Shown: piece by piece, positions 43,702 to 52,973 of the stretch
Position numbering within the stretch: position 1 is the first letter of the stretch
Layout of the letters: every line of letters starts with the position of its first letter
Origin: Rhizobium sp. AC27/96
GTDB lineage: Bacteria > Pseudomonadota > Alphaproteobacteria > Rhizobiales > Rhizobiaceae
NCBI RefSeq assembly: GCF_001692325.1
Contig: NZ_LXKN01000032.1
Span: 414,585 to 478,584, forward strand
Reading direction: 5' to 3'
DNA length: 64,000 nt
Notes under the pieces: model-generated
Databases searched by the model: none
The model's input: only the letters and a program-made list of their open reading frames with translations
Told to the model about the DNA's origin: nothing
Position numbers and translations under genes: made by a program

Positions 43702-45054
43702 ATGAACGAAGCAGGCGCAATTGATGTCGCAGCATTGATAGATGCCGAGCCGATCGGGGCTCGGCAATGGGCAATAATCGCGCTATGCGCCGGTGTCGCC
43801 CTGCTGGACGGGATGGACGTTCAATCGATAGGGCTCGCCGCTGCTGGAATAGGGGCGGAGCTGAACATTGCCCCAACCAGCTTCGGCGCCGTATTCAGCT
43901 CGGCTTTGGCGGGTCTGGCGCTTGGCGCGCTGTTTCTGGGGCCGCTCGCAGACCGCGTTGGCCGCAAGCGTGTCCTGATCGGCTCGACGCTTATGTTTGG
44001 CCTCTTCACACTGGCCACCGCGTCCTCGCAGTTCTTTTCCCAGCTGCTGGCCTATCGCTTTCTGACCGGTATCGGCCTTGGAGGCGCAATGCCAAGCTTC
44101 ATCGCTCTGGCGAGTGAATATGTGCCAAGCCCTCGGCGTGCAGCGATCGTCAGCCTGGTCTGGGCAGGCTTTCCGCTTGGCGGCGTGGTGAGCGGCCTTC
44201 TCGGTGCACATCTGATCCCGACTTACGGCTGGCATTCGATCTTCTGGGTGGGCGGCCTTTTGCCGATCGCGCTGGCCGTCGCTCTGGCGGTCCTGATGCC
44301 TGAATCTGTGGCATGGCTCATCAACAATCGCCGCGGCGAACAACGCATTGCGTCGGTCATGACGTGGATCTTTCCACGCCATAACTTCGGCGCTGTGCGG
44401 GAGTTTCTCTATTCGAAAGCTGCGGATCGCTCCACCAGCGTTTCCGAGCTTTTCAGTGAGGGCCGGGGGCCCGGCACGATCCTGTTCTGGATCGCCTTCT
44501 TTTTCGTGTTCATGATCCTCGTGACGAATTCCGCTTGGACACCCCTGCTTCTGAAGTCGCAGGACATTCCGGTTCAACAGTCCTCGCTGGCTATGGCCGT
44601 CTACAATTTCGGCTCGATCTTCGGCTCGGCAGGTGCTGGCTATCTCATGACGCGCTTTCGCCCCAAGATCGTGCTCGCCGTCAGCATCATCGGCGGAGCG
44701 GTTGCCTATGCGGCAGTGGGCCTGATTGCGCCAATGTTTTCCGGGGTTTTCATCGCAGAGGCATTGTTTGGCCTCCTGATGGGATGCGGCAGTTCCGGTC
44801 TGATCGGCCTTGGCGCAGTCTATTACCCAAGCACCATTCGTTCCACCGGCGTGGGCTGGGCCACAGCAGCCGGGAGGCTTGGCTCCTTCTGCGGACCACT
44901 CTTGATCGGCTTTTTCGTGACGGCCACCTTCAGCCCGCCTGCCATCTTTGCGATCATTGCCGGCGGCGCCTGCATAAGTGGTCTCGCCTGCATGATCCTT
45001 CGGTTGCCGGGCTCGAAGACTGATCCACTCGGAACGCCCGCATTGGCCGATTGA
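43702..45054 (+). CDS. MFS transporter, aromatic acid:H+ symporter type
   Basis: Protein of 450 residues with twelve membrane segments. Family AAHS features are LLDGMDVQSIGLAAAGIGAELN at the first segment, GPLADRVGRKRVLIGS after segment 2, and GGAMPSFIALASEYVPSPRR after segment 4, as in PcaK/BenK/MhpT-type carriers. Start ATG 43702 follows GGGAGGAAATC. It is placed between the MarR gene and the dihydroxyphthalate-decarboxylase-like gene and probably imports the aromatic acid they act on. Confidence 0.9.
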   Translation: MNEAGAIDVAALIDAEPIGARQWAIIALCAGVALLDGMDVQSIGLAAAGIGAELNIAPTSFGAVFSSALAGLALGALFLGPLADRVGRKRVLIGSTLMFGLFTLATASSQFFSQLLAYRFLTGIGLGGAMPSFIALASEYVPSPRRAAIVSLVWAGFPLGGVVSGLLGAHLIPTYGWHSIFWVGGLLPIALAVALAVLMPESVAWLINNRRGEQRIASVMTWIFPRHNFGAVREFLYSKAADRSTSVSELFSEGRGPGTILFWIAFFFVFMILVTNSAWTPLLLKSQDIPVQQSSLAMAVYNFGSIFGSAGAGYLMTRFRPKIVLAVSIIGGAVAYAAVGLIAPMFSGVFIAEALFGLLMGCGSSGLIGLGAVYYPSTIRSTGVGWATAAGRLGSFCGPLLIGFFVTATFSPPAIFAIIAGGACISGLACMILRLPGSKTDPLGTPALAD

Positions 45055-45095
45055 GCAATCGCACAGGCATCGCGGCCATCATATAGGAGCTTCCG

Positions 45096-46088
45096 ATGAG
45101 CAGACTTTCTCTGTCGCTTGCCATGGGCAATTACGACCGTACTCGCGCTCTGCTGGACCGGCGTGTGTTGATTGACGGCATCGACCCGGTCTTCAACGTG
45201 TTGTCGCCGGAGGAGATGTTCTTCCGGTCCTTTCGCCATGAGGCGTTTGATATCAGCGAACTGTCGCTTTCATCCTATTGTGTTGCGCTTGCGCGTGGCG
45301 ACGATCGTTATCTCGCCGTTCCGGTCTTTCTCTCACGCGCATTCCGGCATACTTCGATCTATGTTCGCACCGACAGAAATATCGATGCGCCCGCAGATCT
45401 CAGGGGAAAACGCATCGGTCTTGCCGAATATCAGCTGACCGCCAATGTTTGGGTCAGGGCCCTGCTTGAGGACGATTACGGCGTGAAGCCCTCTGAAATA
45501 AGATGGGTTCGCGGCGGGATGGACACACCAGGCAGGCCGGAGAAAATCAAGGTTGAGCTGCCCGGCGATATCCATATTGAAGCGGCGCCGGAGGGCAGGT
45601 CTCTGAACGATCTTCTTCTTTCGGGAGATATAGACGGTTTCATCGGTCCGCGCGCGCCGCGATGCTATCAGGAAAGACATCCGAAAATACGTCGCCTGTT
45701 TGCGGATACGATCGACACCGCCAGCTCCTATTTCAGGCGAACGGGGATTTTTCCGATCATGCACATTCTGGGAGTTCGCCGGGAGATCGCCGATCGATAT
45801 CCGTTTGTCCCGGGCGCTCTTTTCAAGGCCTTTGAAGCGGCGCGCAAGTTCGCCTTGGCCGAGCTGGAGGACACGTCGGCGACCAAGGTCACCATGCCCT
45901 TCGTCGAGGATCACCTCGAAACGGTTAAAAACCTCATGGGCCCGGACTACTGGTCCTACGGCGTGCCGAACAATCGCAAGACATTGGATGCATTCCTCTC
46001 CACCCATTTCCGCCAGGGCCTGTCTTCGAGGCTGCTGACGGCGGAGGAACTGTTTCATCCCTCGACGCTGGAAGCGTTTAGCCTGTGA
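45096..46088 (+). CDS. 4,5-dihydroxyphthalate decarboxylase-like protein (PBP2 fold)
   Basis: Protein of 330 residues resembling Pht5-type decarboxylases, which share the periplasmic-binding-protein fold but lack a signal peptide, as here. Characteristic stretches are LSLAMGNYDRTRALLDRRV, FDISELSLSSYCVALARGDDRYLAVPVFLSRAFRH, LRGKRIGLAEYQLTANVWVRA and GALFKAFEAARKFAL. ATG 45096 has AGGAG seven bases upstream. Last gene of the MarR-MFS unit. No ring-hydroxylating or ring-cleaving dioxygenase is present in the window, so the pathway is incomplete here and the true substrate is open. Confidence 0.82.
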   Translation: MSRLSLSLAMGNYDRTRALLDRRVLIDGIDPVFNVLSPEEMFFRSFRHEAFDISELSLSSYCVALARGDDRYLAVPVFLSRAFRHTSIYVRTDRNIDAPADLRGKRIGLAEYQLTANVWVRALLEDDYGVKPSEIRWVRGGMDTPGRPEKIKVELPGDIHIEAAPEGRSLNDLLLSGDIDGFIGPRAPRCYQERHPKIRRLFADTIDTASSYFRRTGIFPIMHILGVRREIADRYPFVPGALFKAFEAARKFALAELEDTSATKVTMPFVEDHLETVKNLMGPDYWSYGVPNNRKTLDAFLSTHFRQGLSSRLLTAEELFHPSTLEAFSL

Positions 46089-46216
46089 TCGCCTGCGCGG
46101 TTTGGCCAATGTCCAGGTGCATGCCAGGCTGCGCGAGCGCCTTCGGTGACATCGTCAGTGGCACCAGATTCAGCGTCGGAACGCCTCACAAGAAGCGCTC
46201 CGACACTGGAGCATTG

Positions 46217-46789
46217 TTACTTTGCTGCGTGAGCTTCCGTGGAGATGTCGACGGTGATGTCATCGCCGATATAGGGGAGATAGGTCTTTATGCCGAAGTC
46301 CGAGCGTTTGAATGTCGCCGTAGCATCGAAACCGACGGCGTCATCCTTGGTCATGGGATGAACGCCGATCTTGTTGAGCGTGACGTTCAGGGTGACTGGC
46401 TTGGCGACGCCGCGAATGGTCAGGTCGCCTGCGATCGTGCCGTGCGTGTCATCGGTTTTCGTGAACGTCTTGCCGACATAGGTGATAGTTGAAAACTCTG
46501 CAGTGTCCAGCCAGTCGGCACCCTTGAGGTCCGTATCGCGCTGCGCGAAGTTGGTGTTCAGGCTGTCGGCCTGGATTGTTACGTTGAGCTTGGAGGCGCC
46601 AGCATTCGCCGGATCAAAGCTCAGCGTGCCGGCCACGGTGGCGAAGTAGCCGAGTACGTGCGAGAAGCCGACGTGGTCGATCTTGAAGGCGACGTGCGTA
46701 TGGGTGGGATCGATCGCGTAATCCGCCGCGAAGGCAGGAGCGGCGATCGACGAAAAGGCAAAAAGCGCCAGTGCGAATTTCTTGTTCAT
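46217..46789 (-). CDS. YceI-family periplasmic protein
   Basis: Protein of 190 residues. Signal peptide ~1-21 (LFAFSSIAAPAFAADY), followed by the YceI lipocalin-like barrel: DPTHTHVAFKIDHVGFSHVLGYF, SLNTNFAQRDTDLKGADWLD and GDLTIRGVAKPVTLNV. Family members bind polyisoprenoids or amphiphiles in a hydrophobic tunnel. It lies 30 bp downstream of a membrane-protein gene on the same strand; a LysR gene is divergent from that pair. Confidence 0.92.
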   Translation of the reverse strand: MNKKFALALFAFSSIAAPAFAADYAIDPTHTHVAFKIDHVGFSHVLGYFATVAGTLSFDPANAGASKLNVTIQADSLNTNFAQRDTDLKGADWLDTAEFSTITYVGKTFTKTDDTHGTIAGDLTIRGVAKPVTLNVTLNKIGVHPMTKDDAVGFDATATFKRSDFGIKTYLPYIGDDITVDISTEAHAAK

Positions 46790-46819
46790 TCAACTAATCC
46801 TTATGGGGGTGGGGTTGGA

Positions 46820-47698
46820 CTACGGATGGAAAGCGTCGGCGTGACGAAGATAGGCAAGGCACACGACGGCGATGCTCGGAATGAGCGTCGATATTCCGAC
46901 GACGATCTGGCTCAGGCGTGGGACTCCCGCCTGATTGCGTGGAAGCGTGAGCCCAACCAGCTGGCCAAGGATTAGAGACAGGCAAAGCAGGATCAGAAGC
47001 GCGAAATCCATCTTGCCATTGATCAGTGTGACACTGTCGTTAAACGCCAGCACCGCTCCAAGACCTGACAGGATGCCGGTCCAGCCGAGAGACGCTGACG
47101 GAAAGATGAATTGAACAAGACCGAGGCCTCCAAGGCCTGCGGCAAATCCGGCGAACAGGCCCAGGCCCGTTGACGAGCCGCCGACGAGCGCAATCGGCGC
47201 ATATCCCACAGCAAGCGACAGCAATATCGAGATGCTGGCCACCGGCCCACGGCTTGCGTCAGCCGGGGCGGAATCGATCGCGCGCACCCAGAGAAAAGCA
47301 AAGGCACCGACGATGATGAAGAGGAGGGCGATCACCGCCAGTTCGGCGCTGAACGCAGTCGTCAATCGGTTGTAGCCGATCCATGCAATCAGCAAGGCCG
47401 GCGCGATCGCGGCACTGGCGGCGGCCACAGGGCGCTTCTTCAGGCCATAGTCGAAGAGGAGGCCGAAAGCAGCCAGGCCGATCACTGAATAGAAAACTTT
47501 TCCCGTAGAAGCGATCGGCGGAAAATCCGGGATCGTGCCATAGGCGGAATAGTAGCTGGCTAAAAATACAGACGCAGGTGTCAACCGGCCGATGGGAGTA
47601 AAAAAGCAGCCCAGGATACCGCCGGCCAGCCCCACCGCCAGCCCGACAACCACCATCATCACGATAGGATTATCGAATATTGTCGCAATGCCCTGCAT
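46820..47698 (-). CDS. Polytopic membrane protein of unknown function
   Basis: Protein of 292 residues with eight to ten hydrophobic segments and short polar loops; no enzyme or transporter motif that I recognise. Glycine-rich stretches such as GLGLFAGFAAGLGGLGLV recall small transporter or cytochrome-b561-like proteins, but no heme-ligand pattern was established. It is the first gene of an operon with YceI (30 bp spacing) and is divergent from the LysR regulator. Co-occurrence with YceI suggests a quinone or isoprenoid role, which is speculative. Confidence 0.7.
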   Translation of the reverse strand: MQGIATIFDNPIVMMVVVGLAVGLAGGILGCFFTPIGRLTPASVFLASYYSAYGTIPDFPPIASTGKVFYSVIGLAAFGLLFDYGLKKRPVAAASAAIAPALLIAWIGYNRLTTAFSAELAVIALLFIIVGAFAFLWVRAIDSAPADASRGPVASISILLSLAVGYAPIALVGGSSTGLGLFAGFAAGLGGLGLVQFIFPSASLGWTGILSGLGAVLAFNDSVTLINGKMDFALLILLCLSLILGQLVGLTLPRNQAGVPRLSQIVVGISTLIPSIAVVCLAYLRHADAFHP

Positions 47699-47879
47699 GA
47701 ATATGGCCCATCAAAAAGAATGGATAGTGGCCGGTCATCACAAGCCCGGCGGCAAATTGGTTCGATGAAGCCGGGTAAGCGAGTGGGGCGTCAGCGTTCT
47801 GCCGTCAGAAGTGAGCTTTTCATCTCTGTTGATCAAGATGGCTTTTGTTGAAGAACCGTTTCCTATAGGTAGATGATCT

Positions 47880-48779
47880 ATGGATACCTTGATGAGCCTC
47901 CGCGTTTTCGTCGTCGTCGCCGAATTTAAAAGCTTCTCCACCGCTGCGACGCGCCTGAAGCTTTCACCTGCGATGGCGAGTAAGCATCTGATGCATTTGG
48001 AAAGCCGGCTGGGCACCCGGCTGCTCAATCGGACCAGCCGTCGCGTAAGCCTGACAGAAAGCGGTACGCTCTATTTCAACTACGCAAAGCAGATGCTCGA
48101 CGGGCTGGACGAGGTGGAGGCGGCCGTCAGCAATGTCACGGTCCTGCCGCGCGGTACTCTTCGGTTGAGCGCACCCGTTTGGATCGCGAATACTTTGATT
48201 GCCCGCGCCTTCGCCGACTACCATCGCCGCTACCCGGATGTTCGGCTGGACATCGATATCAGTGGTCGAATTGTCAATTTGGTCGATGAGGGTTTCGATC
48301 TTGCGCTGCGTGCAACGCTGCCCGACCGTCTTGATCCCAGCCTGATTTCGCGGCCCTTGGCGAAGGTTGCCTTTCATCTGGTCGGATCGCCCGCCTATCT
48401 ATCGCGCGCAACTCGTCCGAAGCGGCAAGCCGACCTCGATGGCCACTCCCTCCTGCTCTATAGTGGAATGGGTGAGATAGGCAGCGTGGTCGTGAACAGC
48501 TCAAAAGATGCCGGCGCGCTCAAGTTCCGCATCGTGATGCAGAGCGAAAACGAGATAATGCTTCATCAGGCTGCGCTGGAGGGTATGGGGCTGGTTTTCC
48601 TGCCGACCTGGATGACGCAAACCGATATCGCCGATGGCCGGCTGGAAGAGGTGCTTCCCGATGTCACGACGTTTTATGTGAACCTGTACGCCGTCTATCC
48701 AAGCAGGAAATTCCTTTCCGCCAAGGTTCGCACATTCGTTGATTTCCTGGCTTCCCAGGAACAGCTTTGCTCTGGGTAA
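47880..48779 (+). CDS. LysR-family transcriptional regulator
   Basis: Protein of 299 residues. Winged HTH 1-60 (SLRVFVVVAEFKSFSTAATRLKLSPAMASKHLMHLE, RLLNRTSRRVSLTE), then a substrate-binding domain with LPRGTLRLSAPV and YPDVRLDIDISG, as in the CrgA/DsdC-like group. Divergent from the membrane-protein/YceI operon across 181 bp, which is the usual LysR arrangement and suggests it regulates that operon. Confidence 0.92.
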   Translation: MDTLMSLRVFVVVAEFKSFSTAATRLKLSPAMASKHLMHLESRLGTRLLNRTSRRVSLTESGTLYFNYAKQMLDGLDEVEAAVSNVTVLPRGTLRLSAPVWIANTLIARAFADYHRRYPDVRLDIDISGRIVNLVDEGFDLALRATLPDRLDPSLISRPLAKVAFHLVGSPAYLSRATRPKRQADLDGHSLLLYSGMGEIGSVVVNSSKDAGALKFRIVMQSENEIMLHQAALEGMGLVFLPTWMTQTDIADGRLEEVLPDVTTFYVNLYAVYPSRKFLSAKVRTFVDFLASQEQLCSG

Positions 48780-48898
48780 ACCTCCACGCGATAGCGTGCG
48801 AGACCCGGTGCGGATTTCTACCGGTGGAGAGCAGGGTCTTGGACATTCTCAATCCAGAGAAATGGCTAAGCGATTCTTGAAGAACGCCGATGGCTGAA

Positions 48899-49627
48899 TT
48901 AATGCACATGCCGCAGGAAATCTCGAAACCGCTCGCTGGGCGGCTCCGTCAGCAGTTCGTTCGGGCTTCCGTCGTGGGCCAGTTGACCGCGATCCATGAA
49001 CAACAATCTTGATCCGACGCGCCTCGCAAAGCCGATTTCATGGGTCACGACGACCATCGTCATTCCTTCGACGGCGAGGGTTTGCATGACCTTGAGAACT
49101 TCCTCGCGTAATTCGGGGTCTAGCGCCGATGTGGGTTCGTCGAACAGCATCAATTTCGGGCCAACGGCCAGGGACCGTGCAATTGCGACGCGTTGCTGTT
49201 GTCCTCCGGACAACTGCGAAGGATAATGCTTCATCCGTTCGGCAAGGCCGACTTTTTCCAGCAGCGATGCCGCTATGTCCCTTGCTTCTGCCTTTGTGCG
49301 GCCTCTTGCACGAATTGGTCCGAACATCACGTTCTCTATCGCCGTCAGGTGCGGAAACAGGTTGAATTGCTGGAAGACCATTCCGGCTTCGAGCCTGATC
49401 CGCCGTATGTCGCTTTGAGAGCCCAGCACGCTGATGCCATCGACCTTGAGGTCTCCGCCACTGATTTTTTCCAGAACATTGATGCATCGGAGCATCGTCG
49501 ATTTACCGGAGCCGGACGGGCCGATCACGACTGCCACTTCGCCGCGATCGATGGCAAGATTGATCGGATCCAGAACGAGGTGGGTGCCGAATTTCTTGGT
49601 GGTGTCCTTAAACTCGATCATGCTCAT
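48899..49627 (-). CDS. Polar amino-acid ABC transporter ATP-binding protein
   Basis: Protein of 242 residues of the GlnQ/HisP type: Walker A GPSGSGKSTMLRCIN, Q-loop VFQQFNLFPHLTAIENV, signature LSGGQQQRVAIARSL, Walker B LMLFDEPTSALDPE and VTHEIGFAR. ATG 49627 overlaps the permease stop by four bases (ATGA). Last gene of the unit PhzF-RidA-permease-ATPase. The matching binding protein is encoded divergently at 52974. Confidence 0.94.
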   Translation of the reverse strand: MSMIEFKDTTKKFGTHLVLDPINLAIDRGEVAVVIGPSGSGKSTMLRCINVLEKISGGDLKVDGISVLGSQSDIRRIRLEAGMVFQQFNLFPHLTAIENVMFGPIRARGRTKAEARDIAASLLEKVGLAERMKHYPSQLSGGQQQRVAIARSLAVGPKLMLFDEPTSALDPELREEVLKVMQTLAVEGMTMVVVTHEIGFARRVGSRLLFMDRGQLAHDGSPNELLTEPPSERFRDFLRHVH

Positions 49628-50280
49628 GGCAGGCGCGCTCCTCGTTCGACCAGACGCAGGCTGAATGCAAGAATGCTGATGACAATCAGATAGATCGCGG
49701 CTACGGCGGTCCAGATTTCCACGGCATGGAAATTTTCCGACATGATTTCCTGTCCGCGGCGGGTGAGTTCTCCGACGCCGATAACGAGGAAAATCGAGGT
49801 GTCTTTGACGACGCTGACGAATTGGTTTCCCATTGCCGGCAGCGCGCGGCGGAACGCGAGGGGTGCAATGACATGGGCCAGAACAGTGCGGAAGCGCAGC
49901 CCCATGGAAAGGCCGGCCTCCTTCAACCCCACGGGGACGCCGTCCAGTGCCCCGCGAACGATCTCCGCATTGTAGGCACCCGAGTTGACGATCAGCGTTA
50001 TGATGGCGGCGCTTGTCGCGCTGATGCGGATTCCCATCATGATCGGCAATGCAAAATAGATGAACATGACCTGGACAACGATGGGCGTGCCGCGGATCAA
50101 CGCGACATAGATCTGTGCCGGCACGACAGCCAGCCAACCGCCATAGGTCAATACGGCACCGGTAAGCGTGCCCAGCACCATGCCGCCCGCCAGGCCGCCG
50201 ATGGCGATCAGGATCGTGAGCTTTAGCCCGTCGAGCAAATCTGGCAGGGCGGATACCACTGCGCTCCAATCGAACGTCAT
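49624..50280 (-). CDS. Polar amino-acid ABC transporter permease
   Basis: Protein of 218 residues with about five membrane segments. HisMQ-type features are LLDGLKLTILIAIGGLAGGMVLG at the start, YVALIRGTPIVVQVMFIYF, YNAEIVRGALDGVPVGLKEAGLSMG (the EAA loop) and ALPAMGNQFVSVVKDTSIFLVIG. It lies 13 bp after RidA. Only one permease gene is present, so the channel would be a homodimer. Confidence 0.93.
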   Translation of the reverse strand: MTFDWSAVVSALPDLLDGLKLTILIAIGGLAGGMVLGTLTGAVLTYGGWLAVVPAQIYVALIRGTPIVVQVMFIYFALPIMMGIRISATSAAIITLIVNSGAYNAEIVRGALDGVPVGLKEAGLSMGLRFRTVLAHVIAPLAFRRALPAMGNQFVSVVKDTSIFLVIGVGELTRRGQEIMSENFHAVEIWTAVAAIYLIVISILAFSLRLVERGARLP

Positions 50281-50293
50281 GAGAAATCCCCCG

Positions 50294-50818
50294 TCAAAGG
50301 CATTGGGTTACTTTCGGTAAGGCGGTTCCTGCATCCCGCGGAGGATTGGCTATCAGCGAGACAACCAATTCAATTTCCAGAAGCCCGCAATTCGGCAGGC
50401 TGGAAACGCCCACCGCCGATCGCGAGTGAACTCCCTGCTCTCCGAAAATGGCGTGGAGAAGCTCGGACGCAGCATCCAGCACGGCGGAATGGGCGGTGAA
50501 GCCGGGAACTGCGTTTATATAGCCCCGCATGAACAATATGCGGTCGAAACCATAGGCATTCTCGACTGCGGTCAAGGCACTCAGAGCCCGCAGTACGCAG
50601 GTCTCGGCTGCAAGCTTTATGGTGTGAGAAGAGGTGTTCTCATCGACGGGTCCACAAATCACGTCGTCCCCGAGGCGGCTGACCTGACCGCTCACATAGG
50701 CTATCCCGTTATGGACCGTCACGCCGACATACTTGCCCCGTGGCCTCGGCGCTTCGGGAAGCTGCAAACCCAGTTCGCCAAGGCGAGCGCGAAGATTGTT
50801 CTCCATGAGGCCGCGCAT
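50294..50818 (-). CDS. RidA-family (YjgF) protein
   Basis: Protein of 174 residues of the longer RidA subgroup: GIAYVSGQVSRLG near residue 40, AAETCVLRALSALTAVENAYG and FTAHSAVLDAASELLHAIFGEQGVHSRSAVGVSSLP. The family deaminates reactive enamine/imine intermediates of amino-acid metabolism; in this subgroup the canonical arginine is replaced or shifted, so activity is uncertain. ATG 50818 directly follows the PhzF stop; ATG 50806 is an alternative start. Its place between PhzF and an amino-acid importer fits a catabolic role. Confidence 0.87.
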   Translation of the reverse strand: MRGLMENNLRARLGELGLQLPEAPRPRGKYVGVTVHNGIAYVSGQVSRLGDDVICGPVDENTSSHTIKLAAETCVLRALSALTAVENAYGFDRILFMRGYINAVPGFTAHSAVLDAASELLHAIFGEQGVHSRSAVGVSSLPNCGLLEIELVVSLIANPPRDAGTALPKVTQCL

Positions 50819-51700
50819 TCAGGCGCCAATCCGAACGGCACCGCCGATCCAGCATCCTTTCGGGCCGCTATCATCCATGTGAAAGCGAACGGAGATGGCG
50901 GATGGGCGTTTCATGGCGCGTCCCTGGCGGATCGTGATCTGCCTGTCAGATCGTTCCACAATCCCGTTTTCCAGCAACCCGAACGAAAGGGCGGATGCGG
51001 CAATGCCGGTCGCCGCATCTTCAGGATAGCCCGATGATTGCGGGAATTGTCTTGCGTCGAATATCTGTCTCGCATGGTCGAGAACCGCGTAGGGATAGAG
51101 CCCGGTCGAGCCAATGCGCGTGCACACATCCTCCATTCTAGAAAAGTCCGGACGCAGGCTCGAAAGCACGGCCTCGCTTTTCAATGGAATGAGGGTTTTT
51201 ACCCGGCTGGTTCGAGCATTCTGGATAGGGTAGTCCGCAAGCTCAGATGCTTGAATGCCGAGCACGCTGACGATATCCGCGATTTGCGTCCGCTCGTCGG
51301 GGAGGGGTTCGACGATCCCCGCCGGCTGCGAAATTTCCACCTCGGCGCCCTGCTCGGAATGGCCGAGAACGCGTGCTTCGACCTTTCCGCTCTTCGTCGA
51401 TATCGAGACTTCCGGGCGCGGCAGCCTGCCGAGACTATCAAGGAGCCATACGCATCCGATAGTGGCATGCCCACACATCGACATCTCGTGATTGGGCACC
51501 CAAAAACGGAAATCGAAGTCACATTCCGTGTCTGCGGAAGCCGGAAGAACAAAGCCGCTTTCGTGACCATAGGCTCTTGCGACGGACTGCATCTCCACGT
51601 CCGTCATGCCTGTTGCGTCAACAACGATCGGCGCCGGGTTACCGCCCTGCGGCCCCGTGGCAAATACACTGACGACTTGAACCTTATCACTGGTCTGCAT
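50819..51700 (-). CDS. PhzF-family isomerase
   Basis: Protein of 293 residues with the PhzF/DapF-like fold. The catalytic-glutamate segment YGHESGFVLP (about 44-53), MSMCGHATIGCVW and GYPEDAATGIAASALSFG are all present, the last two being the conserved CGHAT and EDxxTGxA patterns. Family reactions are isomerisations of dihydroanthranilate or amino-acid-derived compounds; no phenazine genes are present, so amino-acid catabolism is more likely. First gene of the leftward unit with RidA and the amino-acid importer. Confidence 0.9.
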   Translation of the reverse strand: MQTSDKVQVVSVFATGPQGGNPAPIVVDATGMTDVEMQSVARAYGHESGFVLPASADTECDFDFRFWVPNHEMSMCGHATIGCVWLLDSLGRLPRPEVSISTKSGKVEARVLGHSEQGAEVEISQPAGIVEPLPDERTQIADIVSVLGIQASELADYPIQNARTSRVKTLIPLKSEAVLSSLRPDFSRMEDVCTRIGSTGLYPYAVLDHARQIFDARQFPQSSGYPEDAATGIAASALSFGLLENGIVERSDRQITIRQGRAMKRPSAISVRFHMDDSGPKGCWIGGAVRIGA

Positions 51701-51791
51701 TGCCTATCCTGCCCTCGCATGCAACGTGAGCTGTCAGGATAAAACATGCCGATCGCTTATAAGCGCGGCTCAACGGGCCTTAAAAATTGAT

Positions 51792-52655
51792 CTAATGGGC
51801 CAAGCCAGTCCTGATATTCGATGGCGAAAGTCCGTTCTCGCGTCGCATTGCCCGGGCCAGCGCGGCGCCGCTTTCAAACCCGACTCGGAAGGCGATTTCT
51901 CCGACCGGCAAGTTTGTCTCGACGAGAAGCTGCCGAGCCCTTTTCAGTCGCGTCTGCAGCTGAAACTCACCAATCGAAAACCCGGTTCTTTCGCGAAACA
52001 GGCGTGTGATGTGGCGCCTGGAGATCCTGAAATGCTCGCTCAGCATGTCGAGCGGAATGTTTTCGTCGGCATGTTCTAGCAGATATGTTTTCAGATCCTC
52101 GACAACCGCCATGCCGTGATCCTGATGGGAGGCATTGGGCAGGATATCCCCGGTCATGACGTCGGCAATACACTGCAGAATCAATGCAGAGGAGAAGGAA
52201 TGACGTATCATAGAGCTTGCGTAGGGGCCTGTATCCTTGCGTATCGCCAGCTCCTGTATCGCGCGCAATGTCGGTGACCGCGCGACTAGCGCCGTGCTGC
52301 GCGTCCGCCTGTAAAACTCGCCGAGCGAGCCGATTTTGCTGTCGAATTTGCGCAGGCTGTCATTCGTCACGTAGACGGCGACATGGCTTTGTCCGCCTAT
52401 ACCAGCTCGTGTCTCATGCGCGCGGCTGGAGGGTATGACGGCAAACCGGTCCTGCGATAGCCAGGCGCCATCACGCCGGTCCTCGTGCTTGAGTTCGACG
52501 GTTCCGCGGCTTGGCAAGATAAACATCAAGCAATCATGCCAATGCCATGGCATCGCATAATCGCCCCCAACCGAAAGAGCGGCACACTCTTCGTCGGCGG
52601 AAATCAAAAGATTAGCGTCGCTGGGATGGGAAACCTGTTCAAATGATCGCAGCAT
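51792..52655 (-). CDS. AraC-family transcriptional regulator
   Basis: Protein of 287 residues. The N-terminal cupin-like sensing domain contains GGDYAMPWHWHDCLMFILPSRGTVELKHED. The C-terminal double HTH (~190-287) contains MLSEHFRISRRHITRLFRERTGFSIGEF and GEIAFRVGFESGAALARAMRRENGLSPSN. It lies 91 bp upstream of PhzF on the same strand and is divergent from the amino-acid-binding protein, so it probably controls both arms of the uptake/catabolism cluster. Confidence 0.93.
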   Translation of the reverse strand: MLRSFEQVSHPSDANLLISADEECAALSVGGDYAMPWHWHDCLMFILPSRGTVELKHEDRRDGAWLSQDRFAVIPSSRAHETRAGIGGQSHVAVYVTNDSLRKFDSKIGSLGEFYRRTRSTALVARSPTLRAIQELAIRKDTGPYASSMIRHSFSSALILQCIADVMTGDILPNASHQDHGMAVVEDLKTYLLEHADENIPLDMLSEHFRISRRHITRLFRERTGFSIGEFQLQTRLKRARQLLVETNLPVGEIAFRVGFESGAALARAMRRENGLSPSNIRTGLAH

Positions 52656-52973
52656 TTGCGCACTCTATATGTCAGCCTAGCAAGCTAGCAGCGTGAACAA
52701 GCGAAAATCAACAGGAATCGGCACCGCCTCGCCTCGCAGGTTCGATCAAGCGCGAGCCGTGGCTGTGCGGTCTCCATGTCAAAGATCCAACCGGGGCCCA
52801 TGGGCAAAGCTCCTTCGTTTTGGCCCGCTCGGTCAATAAATTCGGCCCGTTTGGCGGCGATCTGCGACGAGTGTTCCGAATAGAGTGCCGGTTGCCAGTG
52901 ACGGAGAGCATATATCGGCCATTTTCAGAGTCCGAACACGTCCACTGGTCCTAACCACAGAGGGAACAAGAAA
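52656..52973. other. Gene-free divergent regulatory interval
   Basis: 318 bp between the AraC gene (leftward) and the amino-acid-binding protein gene (rightward). It must hold both promoters. No clear palindrome, repeat or coding frame was found. Confidence 0.5.

Noticed and set aside
48899..50269. A 456-codon minus-strand frame spanning both permease and ATPase genes
   Set aside because: Only its C-terminal part is the ATPase; the N-terminal part is the permease region read in the wrong frame. The true start is ATG 49627.
50819..51700. Phenazine biosynthesis from the PhzF homologue
   Set aside because: No other phz genes are present; PhzF-like isomerases are widespread outside phenazine pathways.
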